Part shown: piece by piece, positions 52,518 through 59,353 of the stretch | Position numbering within the stretch: the first letter of the stretch is position 1 | How the letters are laid out: the number at the start of each line of letters is the position of its first letter | Assembly: GCF_001029445.1 (NCBI RefSeq) | Contig: NZ_LDOT01000023.1 | Coordinates: forward strand, 186,001 to 250,000 | Length of the DNA stretch: 64,000 nt | Direction of reading: 5' to 3' | Source of the DNA: Photobacterium aquae | GTDB taxonomy: Bacteria; Pseudomonadota; Gammaproteobacteria; Enterobacterales; Vibrionaceae | Program-made: the position numbers and the translations under genes | The notes under the pieces: generated by a model | Database searches by the model: none | Seen by the model: the letters and a program-made list of their open reading frames with translations, nothing else | What the model was told of the DNA's origin: nothing

Positions 52518-53219
52518 ATGATGGAATATGATTTCAAAACTCATCCGTTTGTTAAATTGACTGAGGCTGTACAGCCTGAGGAGATGGCGAAAAACATGCA
52601 GACGGTACTATTGGCCGGTAAGGCATTTGAGTCGATTGCAGTTTCAAATGCCAAATATGTGCTGGATAACAGTTATCAGCAGACAGTCAGAATACTGGAA
52701 GAACTTGATCAACAATGGTTTGATGGCACGCCAGTTGAATCGTTACGATTTCCGTTTGATTTGATGGATCAGGTTACTCGCAATGCCGCCTCTCAGTGGG
52801 GAAGGATGTCGAGTGATCCATCTGCGACTAATGAGGAATTGAACCAATTTAAGCAGACTGTACAAGAGTTGGAACAGACGGTCGGCTCCCTAGAGCAAGC
52901 TATTGCTATGGCTGAAATACAGCAGCAAGATGCCGAAGAGACAGCTGATAAAGCGCATAAAGCTAAATTGACAGCACAGCGCAACAGCAGGAAGTTAAAA
53001 GTAGAGATAGAAGAGCACCAAGCTGCTTTCGAGGCTCAGAAATCCCAGCTCCAAGAATTGGAGGCATATAGCCAGTTACAGGCAGAAGAGCTTGAAACAC
53101 TGCAAAATAGCCATGACATGCTAAAAGCTCAATTGGAGCAAGTGCAGACCGAGTTTGATGAATTTAAACATCAGGCTCAGCAAAATTCATCTGCACCTTC
53201 AGGAGAAGCATCAGCGTAG
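52518..53219 (+). CDS. Coiled-coil protein, possibly phasin-like
   Basis: About 233 residues. The N-terminal 90 residues (TVLLAGKAFESIAVSNAKYVLDN, VRILEELDQQWFDGT) recall phasin domains that coat polyhydroxybutyrate granules. The second half is a long heptad coiled coil from about 100 to 220, rich in Glu and Gln. No PHA synthase or other granule gene is present here, so the phasin call is weak. I place the start at ATG 52518 (ATGATG); the open frame runs upstream to GTG 52467. Confidence 0.55.
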   Translation: MMEYDFKTHPFVKLTEAVQPEEMAKNMQTVLLAGKAFESIAVSNAKYVLDNSYQQTVRILEELDQQWFDGTPVESLRFPFDLMDQVTRNAASQWGRMSSDPSATNEELNQFKQTVQELEQTVGSLEQAIAMAEIQQQDAEETADKAHKAKLTAQRNSRKLKVEIEEHQAAFEAQKSQLQELEAYSQLQAEELETLQNSHDMLKAQLEQVQTEFDEFKHQAQQNSSAPSGEASA

Positions 53220-53255
53220 TTCTACTAGCGTAGTTTCACTGAAGGCACAGTAAAC

Positions 53256-53294
53256 AAAAAAGGGAAGCCGCAGGGTATATGGTTTCTCTTTTTT
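53256..53294 (+). terminator. Intrinsic terminator
   Basis: AAAAAAGGGAAGCC and GGTTTCTCTTTTTT form a 14-bp stem with two wobbles, T-run in the 3' arm, 37 bases past the coiled-coil gene stop. Confidence 0.65.
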
Positions 53295-53300
53295 ATGTGT

Positions 53301-53325
53301 GATAATGATATTTATATTCATTATC
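53301..53325. promoter_or_regulatory. Fur-box-like site upstream of the SDR gene
   Basis: GATAATGA (53301-53308) and TCATTATC (53318-53325) are perfect inverted repeats with 9 bases between, made of several NATWAT hexamers. It lies 17 bases before the SDR start. The spacing is longer than in the classical 19-bp box. Confidence 0.5.
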
Positions 53326-53341
53326 ATTTGCAGGTTGTGGC

Positions 53342-53971
53342 ATGAAACATTTAGTACTTTTTGGAGCAAGTCGAGGATTAGGATTCGCTATTGCAAAGCA
53401 TTATCGTGAACTAGGTGGCTCGGTTACCGCAATGGTCAGACAGCCTGAGTCAGCAGAGGCTTTGCAGGCTTTGGGGGTAGATGTTGTTGCGGGTGATGCT
53501 TTGTCGATTTCTGAGATAGAGCATGTCTTGTCTACGGCAGAAAAGGATAGCTGGGTGATTTCGACGATGGGAAGCTTTGGTGCAGAGTATCCTGTCGACT
53601 ATACAGGGCACCGTAACCTAATTGATTCTCTTGAGCATTTTGGGATATCCCGTTTTTTGATGGTTAGCTCTCTTGGTTGTGGTGATTCATGGGCTACATT
53701 ATCTGAACGTGCCAGACAAGCATTTGGTCAGGCTGTGCGAGAAAAGAGTCTTGCCGAGTCGTGGTTACAGACCAGCCAGTTAGCATTTACTATTTTGCGC
53801 CCAGGTGGATTGAAAGACGGGTCATCGACAGGGCTGGGTGAGCTTAGCCAAGGCAAAGAAGTACATGGATTGATTACCCGTGGTGAGGTGGCTCGCTTGG
53901 CCATTGAGCTACTGAATCGTTCAGAAAGTGTTGGTCAAGTTTATGCGTGTGTGGATCCGCATTATGTATAG
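53342..53971 (+). CDS. NAD(P)-binding SDR-family protein
   Basis: A 209-residue atypical short-chain dehydrogenase. The dinucleotide motif is GASRGLG (residues 8-14), followed by GDALSISE and MVSSLGCGDSW. The catalytic YxxxK is not obvious, so it may be an NmrA-like NADPH-binding sensor. The gene is under a Fur-like site, which suggests iron starvation control. Confidence 0.8.
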   Translation: MKHLVLFGASRGLGFAIAKHYRELGGSVTAMVRQPESAEALQALGVDVVAGDALSISEIEHVLSTAEKDSWVISTMGSFGAEYPVDYTGHRNLIDSLEHFGISRFLMVSSLGCGDSWATLSERARQAFGQAVREKSLAESWLQTSQLAFTILRPGGLKDGSSTGLGELSQGKEVHGLITRGEVARLAIELLNRSESVGQVYACVDPHYV

Positions 53972-54018
53972 CTTCTGGCGATGACCTTGCTAAGCCAATT
54001 TAGGAATACGTAGAGTTG

Positions 54019-54043
54019 ACTCGGCATCACGCCGAGTTTTTAT
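54019..54043 (+). terminator. Intrinsic terminator
   Basis: ACTCGGC and GCCGAGT around ATCAC followed by T-run, 47 bases after the SDR stop. Confidence 0.8.
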
Positions 54044-54109
54044 CTATATTGACAGCAAACGTTTCCGTTATTATTCTTGGCTTACACGTGTAAGCTAAAG
54101 GTTGACAGG

Positions 54110-55234
54110 ATGATGACCGAAAAACCACGTATTATTTGGCTAAATGTGGCCATATTCTCATTGACGTTCGCTGTAGCAATTATTGGTACGCCGTTGTACG
54201 CGTATTATATCGGTTTTGACTGGGTGCAGGTTTTGGGACTCGTCATAGCATTTTGTTGCTGCGGGTTATCCATCACCGCGGGTTATCATCGGTTGTGGTC
54301 GCACAAGACTTATGAGGCGAGTAAGCCACTTCGATGGGCTTTTGCAATAGGCGGAACTTTTGCTTTGCAAAACAGCATTTTGCATTGGTCATCGGATCAC
54401 CGCATCCACCATCGCCATGTTGACGATAATGATAAAGACCCTTATTCAGCTAAGCGCGGTTTTTTTTATAGCCATATTGGCTGGATGCTGCGTGAATATC
54501 AAAAAAGTCGTTACCGTGATTACACCAATTGCCGTGACTTGCAAAAGGATCCCGTTGTAGCTTGGCAACACCGTTACTATGTTCCTTTAGCTATCGTGAC
54601 CAATGTGGGAATCCCACTATTGTTTGGGCTAATACATGGTGATATTTGGGGGGCTTTGTTACTTGTTGGGGTTGTACGCTTGGTGCTGAGTCATCATACA
54701 ACCTTTTTTATCAATTCCTTAGCGCACCTTTGGGGTAGCCAGCCATATACAGATAAGAACACCGCTCGTGATAATGGTTTGTTGGCTTTTTTGACGTTCG
54801 GCGAGGGGTATCATAATTATCATCATATTTTTGAAAATGATTACCGTAATGGAATTTATTGGTGGCAATTTGATCCAACCAAATGGCTGATAAAATCCTG
54901 CTCTTGGGTTGGATGGACGTATAAATTGCGAACGTGCCCTGAGGACAGAATCGAGAAGGCTAAAGCGGCAATGGTACACCAGCGCTTGCAGGTTAAATTA
55001 GCTGCAATGCCAGAAAGCCAGGCGAGTTTGGCAAGGTTGGATGCTGAGTACGAAGCGCTTATTGCTAAAATTGCTGATTATTATTCCGCCAAAAAGCGTC
55101 TGCTTGAGCTGAAGAAGAAGAAAGTGCTCAAGCATTGCGAAAGTTTTGAATTGATACAACAGTACGAAGATATGAAGCAAAGATTGGATTTGCAACGTAA
55201 GGCGTGGAAAGTGCTTATCGCAAAATATGCATGA
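54110..55234 (+). CDS. Acyl-CoA/acyl-lipid delta-9 desaturase
   Basis: A 374-residue membrane di-iron desaturase with four hydrophobic segments and three histidine boxes: HRLWSH (60-65), HRIHH (97-101) and GYHNYHH (about 235-241). It would put a cis double bond into saturated acyl chains, useful in the cold. After the catalytic domain (about 280) an extra charged coiled-coil tail of about 90 residues follows, not usual in the family. AAAGG is eight bases before ATG 54110; ATG 54113 is equally possible. Confidence 0.9.
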   Translation: MMTEKPRIIWLNVAIFSLTFAVAIIGTPLYAYYIGFDWVQVLGLVIAFCCCGLSITAGYHRLWSHKTYEASKPLRWAFAIGGTFALQNSILHWSSDHRIHHRHVDDNDKDPYSAKRGFFYSHIGWMLREYQKSRYRDYTNCRDLQKDPVVAWQHRYYVPLAIVTNVGIPLLFGLIHGDIWGALLLVGVVRLVLSHHTTFFINSLAHLWGSQPYTDKNTARDNGLLAFLTFGEGYHNYHHIFENDYRNGIYWWQFDPTKWLIKSCSWVGWTYKLRTCPEDRIEKAKAAMVHQRLQVKLAAMPESQASLARLDAEYEALIAKIADYYSAKKRLLELKKKKVLKHCESFELIQQYEDMKQRLDLQRKAWKVLIAKYA

Positions 55235-55264
55235 TGCAAGACAGGCGTGATATGGTGTGAAATT

Positions 55265-55303
55265 GCTCGGGCAACCTTAGTTAGGTCGCCCGAGCATTTT
55301 TTT
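55265..55303 (+). terminator. Intrinsic terminator
   Basis: GCTCGGGC and GCCCGAGC around a 15-base loop, then ATTTTTTT, 31 bases after the desaturase stop. Confidence 0.85.
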
Positions 55304-55452
55304 AAGGCTTGCTAAGATTAACATTGACGTTATGCTGACTTAATATGCATGTTGGCCCGTTAGGATCAGCCGTCTTAACATTGAGAAACCTGACGGCCGA
55401 CAATCGTCAATGATGTTATTTGCCATACTCGTGCAAAGAAGGTGGAGGCACT

Positions 55453-56355
55453 GTGTTTAAACGTATATTGCTCATGATGCTGGCCGGTTTGATGGCGTGC
55501 TCTGCGCAAGCAGTAGAGTACCAGCGACCGGGTCAAGGTAGTAAGCTCGTGGGTATAATGGAATATTATCAAGTGAACAAGGGTGATAGCCTGCTAGATA
55601 TTGCTAATAAGTACAATGTTGGCTTGTTACACCTGATGGCTTCTAACCCCGGGGTCGATCCATTTCTTCCCACGCCTGGCTCGTTGCTGCAAATTCCCAT
55701 GCAGTTGATTTTGCCTGATGCAAAGCAAGAAGGGATAGTGATCAATCTGGCTGAGCTGCGCTTGTACTACTTCCCCGAGCACAGTGACCGAGTGTATGTT
55801 TTCCCTATCGGTATTGGCCGTGTAGGCCGCGAAACACCGAAGATGACGACGCGAATAAGTCAGATGATTAAGAATCCGACATGGACACCAACGGCGAATA
55901 TCCGTAAGGAGTACAGCGCTAAAGGGATTGAACTGCCCGCTGTTGTACCTGCCGGTCCGGAGAATCCATTGGGTGATTATGCGATGCGACTGGCCCAAGG
56001 GGGAGGGCAGTATCTAATACATGGAACAAACAAAGACTTCGGTATCGGGATGCGAGTCAGTTCCGGTTGTATTCGAATGAATCCGTGGGATGTTGAATGG
56101 CTCTTTAGCCAAGTTTCACGAGGAACAAAAGTCAGCATCATCAACCAAGCATTGAAACAGACTGTTGAACCGGATGGTTCCATGTATGTTGAGGTTCACG
56201 AGCCGTTGTCGCGGAATGAGTCTCAGCTCGGTCAGCATAAAGTTGTTGCAGCACCGAATTCGCTAGTATCTGAAGTTGCTGGTGATATGCAGGCAAGTGC
56301 AGTATTGGATCTGGCTCTGCTTGAGCAAAACGGCGTACCTGTAAAAGTGAAATAG
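55453..56355 (+). CDS. L,D-transpeptidase (ErfK/YbiS/YcfS family)
   Basis: A 300-residue periplasmic enzyme with signal peptide (FKRILLMMLAGLMACSAQA). A LysM-like segment (YYQVNKGDSLLDIANKYNV, about 40-60) precedes the YkuD domain, with catalytic His in HGTNKDFG and Cys in SSGCIRM. Relatives attach Braun lipoprotein to diaminopimelate in peptidoglycan; lpp lies at 36488 in this window. I chose GTG 55453 because GGAGG is four bases upstream and it starts the signal peptide; the TTG upstream gives a poor leader. Confidence 0.92.
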   Translation: MFKRILLMMLAGLMACSAQAVEYQRPGQGSKLVGIMEYYQVNKGDSLLDIANKYNVGLLHLMASNPGVDPFLPTPGSLLQIPMQLILPDAKQEGIVINLAELRLYYFPEHSDRVYVFPIGIGRVGRETPKMTTRISQMIKNPTWTPTANIRKEYSAKGIELPAVVPAGPENPLGDYAMRLAQGGGQYLIHGTNKDFGIGMRVSSGCIRMNPWDVEWLFSQVSRGTKVSIINQALKQTVEPDGSMYVEVHEPLSRNESQLGQHKVVAAPNSLVSEVAGDMQASAVLDLALLEQNGVPVKVK

Positions 56356-56377
56356 GTGTGTGTGCCATACAGTATTG

Positions 56378-56408
56378 AAAAAACGGCAGTGTAGACTGCC
56401 GTTTTTTT
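56378..56408. terminator. Intrinsic terminator, bidirectional
   Basis: A 13-bp perfect stem (AAAAAACGGCAGT/ACTGCCGTTTTTT) with 4-base loop, between convergent genes. Confidence 0.92.
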
Positions 56409-57036
56409 ATTCAATGATCGTCACGCTCTTTATTGGTGCTTGTAAGCCTTTGAGGTGTTGCGGGTTGAAGTCAAGGGCTGCTTGTTCAGGAAACCGGTTA
56501 GAGAATGCTTCCTGGTCTTGTTCTGTTGCTTGGTGGTAATCAAGCTGACCCAAACCCGAAGGATATTGGGTATTCCACAATGTACTTTTGGCAACAAGGC
56601 TGGATGTTACGAATTGGCCTAAGAATGTGACTTCATTTGGCTCAACGGTAAAGTTTACACCAAGCTCCGACTCAGAGCTGGAGTAGAGTGCTCTCACACC
56701 GTTGTTTGATTTGAAACTGACGCTATAGAGCTCATAGTTACCCGCAGGGAGAGGTACAGAAAAAAGTTGTCCGCGGATTTCTTCAGAGCTGTAATCAATA
56801 CCGGATTGGGTACTGGTGATGGAGAATATATGCCTGCTGGCAGTGTGCCGAAAATTGAGTGTGGTTGCGATATTGTCAGCAGTGAATGGCCAGATTCGAG
56901 AACTGGCGAGATCACCGGATAGATAGCCAATGCCTTGTGGGTTTTCTATCAGTGTGTCTGGTTTGCTTATCGTGACCCCTGTACTGCTACAACCTTGCAG
57001 AATGAAGGTAAGAAAAGCGGGAACAACGTATTTCAT
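56407..57036 (-). CDS. Lipoprotein of unknown function
   Basis: A 209-residue lipoprotein (lipobox LQGC, Cys 15) from ATG 57036 with CAGGA upstream; a longer frame from 57201 adds an unlikely leader. The body is beta-rich (PLPAGNYELYSVSFKSNNG), resembling the cap of DUF2846-like lipoproteins, but I cannot place it. It is divergent from the CpxA-like kinase by 147 bases. Confidence 0.7.
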   Translation of the reverse strand: MKYVVPAFLTFILQGCSSTGVTISKPDTLIENPQGIGYLSGDLASSRIWPFTADNIATTLNFRHTASRHIFSITSTQSGIDYSSEEIRGQLFSVPLPAGNYELYSVSFKSNNGVRALYSSSESELGVNFTVEPNEVTFLGQFVTSSLVAKSTLWNTQYPSGLGQLDYHQATEQDQEAFSNRFPEQAALDFNPQHLKGLQAPIKSVTIIE

Positions 57037-57183
57037 GGTGCATCCTGCGGTATTATCTTTTGTTATTGAATATAAAATAGAGGCTGAAGATACAATAGCC
57101 TTGAAGTAAAAAAGTGCGATTAACCCAAAAATCAACCGGCAGGGTGTTAAAATAGGGTTGATTTTGAAAGATAAGCGACAGTA

Positions 57184-58560
57184 ATGATAATAGTACAACA
57201 ATTGAAAACGATGTTTGGTTTGGGCAATCGCGACGGACTTGCATTTAAATTATTTTCTTATTTTGCGGTGAGCTTGATTATCCTCTTTGCCCTTCAAAAC
57301 ATTGCCGAAGCTGTCTTGGTTAAAGTTCTGTTGCAGATCCCCCAGAATATACAAAATGAGATGCGGGAGTTGGCCTATCAAGCTGATGTGATGGTACAAG
57401 ATGGCGATATGGATGAGTTAGCCGATTGGGAGCGAGGTCAACGCTATACTTTGTTTGTACTTGGCCCGGATAATCAAGCGATAAGTGGCCGCGAGCTGCA
57501 TCCTCATTTCGCATTCAAACTCAAATATACGCGTGATATTGATACGGTTTTTGATAATGAAGTAAACCAACCACTTATTGGCATACCATTGTCATCGGGG
57601 TATCAACTGGTTATTCAGTTTCCGCACCAATATCATCCCGCCCATAGTTTTGCTTATTATGCTTTTTTTATTAAATTGCTAATTACAATACTCATCTTAT
57701 CGGTGTTTTCATGGCTACTGGCACGCTATTTACAAGCGCCTCTAGCGACATTACAGGCAGCCAGCCACCGTTTGGCGGAAGGGGACTTTTCTGTAAGGGT
57801 CGGTGATGAAGTGGGTGATACAGCCTCGGAGTTTGCACAGCTCGCTGCTAGTTTTGATCACATGGCTCATCGAATTGATTTGTTGTCTGCGCAACAGAAG
57901 CGATTGATCCGTGATGTTTCCCATGAGCTAAAGACACCATTGGCCCGGCATGACCTGGCTCTGCATTTGCTCAAACGAAAATTGCCGCTAGAACAGCATG
58001 GTCTGGTGGTGAGGCTTGAAAATGAATCAGCAGCAATGAATACGCTGGTGAGTGAAATTTTAGAGTTTAGCCGGTTGGAAAATGCTCGGCATGATTTGTC
58101 TTTGGTTCCTGTCGATGTTGCTGCGTTATGTAGTCAGTATATGATAACAGCGCGTGAGCAGGCATTACCCGGACAGAGCATTCACCTACATATTCAAAAT
58201 GACAATGTCTTTGCATTGGCAGATCAGCGTCTGTTACTGCGCTCATTGAAAAATTTGGTTGAAAACGCCTGTAAATATGCCGGCGAGCAAGCCGTGGTTG
58301 AGGTTTCAGTACTACGGGGCGGGGAGCATATCGAGTTGGTGATAGAAGATAATGGCGATGGGATCCCTGAGCATGGTCTTGGAACTGTATTCGATCCGTT
58401 TACCCGTTTACAGCCGGCAAGGGATAAGCTGTCGGGGGGGAATGGCTTAGGCATGGCCATAGTAAAAGAGTCAATGAGTATCATGAAAGGCAGAGTAGAG
58501 GCTGAGAACCGTAAGTCTGGAGGACTACGAGTTACCTTGTTTTTGCTGGCAGCCCGATAG
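57184..58560 (+). CDS. CpxA-like sensor histidine kinase without adjacent regulator
   Basis: A 458-residue kinase with membrane helices at about 22-40 and 160-180 enclosing a periplasmic sensor of 120 residues, HAMP (181-233), dimerisation helix with H247 (DVSHELKTPLARHDLAL), and ATPase (NLVENACKY, DNGDGIPE, GNGLGMAIV). The helix and ending are CpxA-like. No regulator gene is next to it. The CpxR-like gene at 35786 lacks a kinase, so they may be a split pair (inference). Confidence 0.88.
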   Translation: MIIVQQLKTMFGLGNRDGLAFKLFSYFAVSLIILFALQNIAEAVLVKVLLQIPQNIQNEMRELAYQADVMVQDGDMDELADWERGQRYTLFVLGPDNQAISGRELHPHFAFKLKYTRDIDTVFDNEVNQPLIGIPLSSGYQLVIQFPHQYHPAHSFAYYAFFIKLLITILILSVFSWLLARYLQAPLATLQAASHRLAEGDFSVRVGDEVGDTASEFAQLAASFDHMAHRIDLLSAQQKRLIRDVSHELKTPLARHDLALHLLKRKLPLEQHGLVVRLENESAAMNTLVSEILEFSRLENARHDLSLVPVDVAALCSQYMITAREQALPGQSIHLHIQNDNVFALADQRLLLRSLKNLVENACKYAGEQAVVEVSVLRGGEHIELVIEDNGDGIPEHGLGTVFDPFTRLQPARDKLSGGNGLGMAIVKESMSIMKGRVEAENRKSGGLRVTLFLLAAR

Positions 58561-58602
58561 TGTATCCTGACTATGTGTATATGGGTGTACATGGTTAAAA
58601 TG

Positions 58603-58633
58603 AAAAAGCCTCTATTGTATATAGAGGCTTTTT
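58603..58633. terminator. Intrinsic terminator, bidirectional
   Basis: AAAAAGCCTCTAT pairs with ATAGAGGCTTTTT around TGTAT. It separates convergent genes. Confidence 0.9.
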
Positions 58634-58635
58634 AT

Positions 58636-59082
58636 TTATTTGGATTGCTTTAGCTTTTCGACATCAATGACATTTTTGAACTTGCTTGCCTTTGAGAGGA
58701 TGTAGTCCACATCTGGCGGGAAGTCTTTGTTGGACTTGGCATGCTTCATCATGTCGAAAACGGTAAATTCCGTCAGGACTGCATATTGGTATGGCTGGAA
58801 GTCACCCTGTGCCTGCAAAGTAGGGTCATAATACTTATCACCCTTGCGGATAATCGCGTGGTCAATGATGGTTTCTTCACAACGATACCCCAAGACGTAA
58901 CGCTCACCTTTGCCATAGATAACATTCATATAGCTATTGTAGAAGCATTCGCCTTCGGTGGCGGTGCAGCTTTCCAGCATTTCTTCGTCCATCGCCTCGA
59001 CGGTGACAAAGCGCATTTTATCGGCTTTGTAATTCAGCGCAGTCAGTTGCTGATGAACGCTTTCCTGGTTTACTTCTGTCAC
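58636..59082 (-). CDS. Hypothetical protein with Cys-His-Asp layout
   Basis: A 148-residue soluble protein. GECFYNSYMNVIYGKGERYVLGYR, then IIDHAIIRKGDKYYDPT shows a Cys, His and Asp in the order and spacing of small transglutaminase-like or papain-fold proteins, so it might be a cysteine peptidase or a dead relative. The rest has no match I know. It is near the siderophore receptor but divergent from it. Confidence 0.6.
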   Translation of the reverse strand: MTEVNQESVHQQLTALNYKADKMRFVTVEAMDEEMLESCTATEGECFYNSYMNVIYGKGERYVLGYRCEETIIDHAIIRKGDKYYDPTLQAQGDFQPYQYAVLTEFTVFDMMKHAKSNKDFPPDVDYILSKASKFKNVIDVEKLKQSK

Positions 59083-59176
59083 TTGCTCTTTACCGGATTA
59101 ACATAAACCCGTGAATTATACCTACCTACAGGCAAAATAGCATCCAGAGTCTATCGTCAGGAGGCATTGACGATTC

Positions 59177-59209
59177 TTTACATTCCTTTACGAATGCAAA
59201 GAATGTAAA
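59177..59209. repeat. Inverted repeat TTTACATTC/GAATGTAAA
   Basis: Perfect 9-bp arms at 59177-59185 and 59201-59209 with 15 bases between. The spacer contains another CGAATGC, so the motif is reiterated. Confidence 0.7.
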
Positions 59210-59221
59210 TTAGACTGCAAA

Positions 59222-59236
59222 TGCTAATAGTTATCA
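59222..59236. promoter_or_regulatory. Fur-box-like site
   Basis: TGCTAATAGTTATCA matches TGATAATNATTATCA at 12 of 14 defined positions, 118 bases before the receptor start. Confidence 0.55.
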
Positions 59237-59264
59237 ATTATATTCCGTGTCAGTTTTTTACTTG

Positions 59265-59285
59265 GGAATGCAGTACATACATTCC
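59265..59285. repeat. Inverted repeat GGAATG/CATTCC
   Basis: Arms at 59265-59270 and 59280-59285 with 9 bases between; same core as the 59177 repeat. Confidence 0.6.
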
Positions 59286-59353
59286 AGCCGTGCACTTACT
59301 TATAACAATTAGTCATTGAGTGTCGGTACATTTGTTTATTGGAGTAACGGAAT

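Larger units (their letters stand above)
59083..59353. promoter_or_regulatory. Regulatory region of the TonB-dependent receptor
   Basis: 271 bases with a Fur-like box (59222-59236) and two related inverted repeats built on ACATTC/GAATGT (59177-59209) and GGAATG/CATTCC (59265-59285). Fur plus a second regulator such as an AraC-type activator would fit. Confidence 0.6.

Noticed and set aside
53220..53250. Short direct repeat GCGTAGTT after the coiled-coil gene
   Set aside because: Two copies of 8 bases at the stop codon; too short to mean anything.
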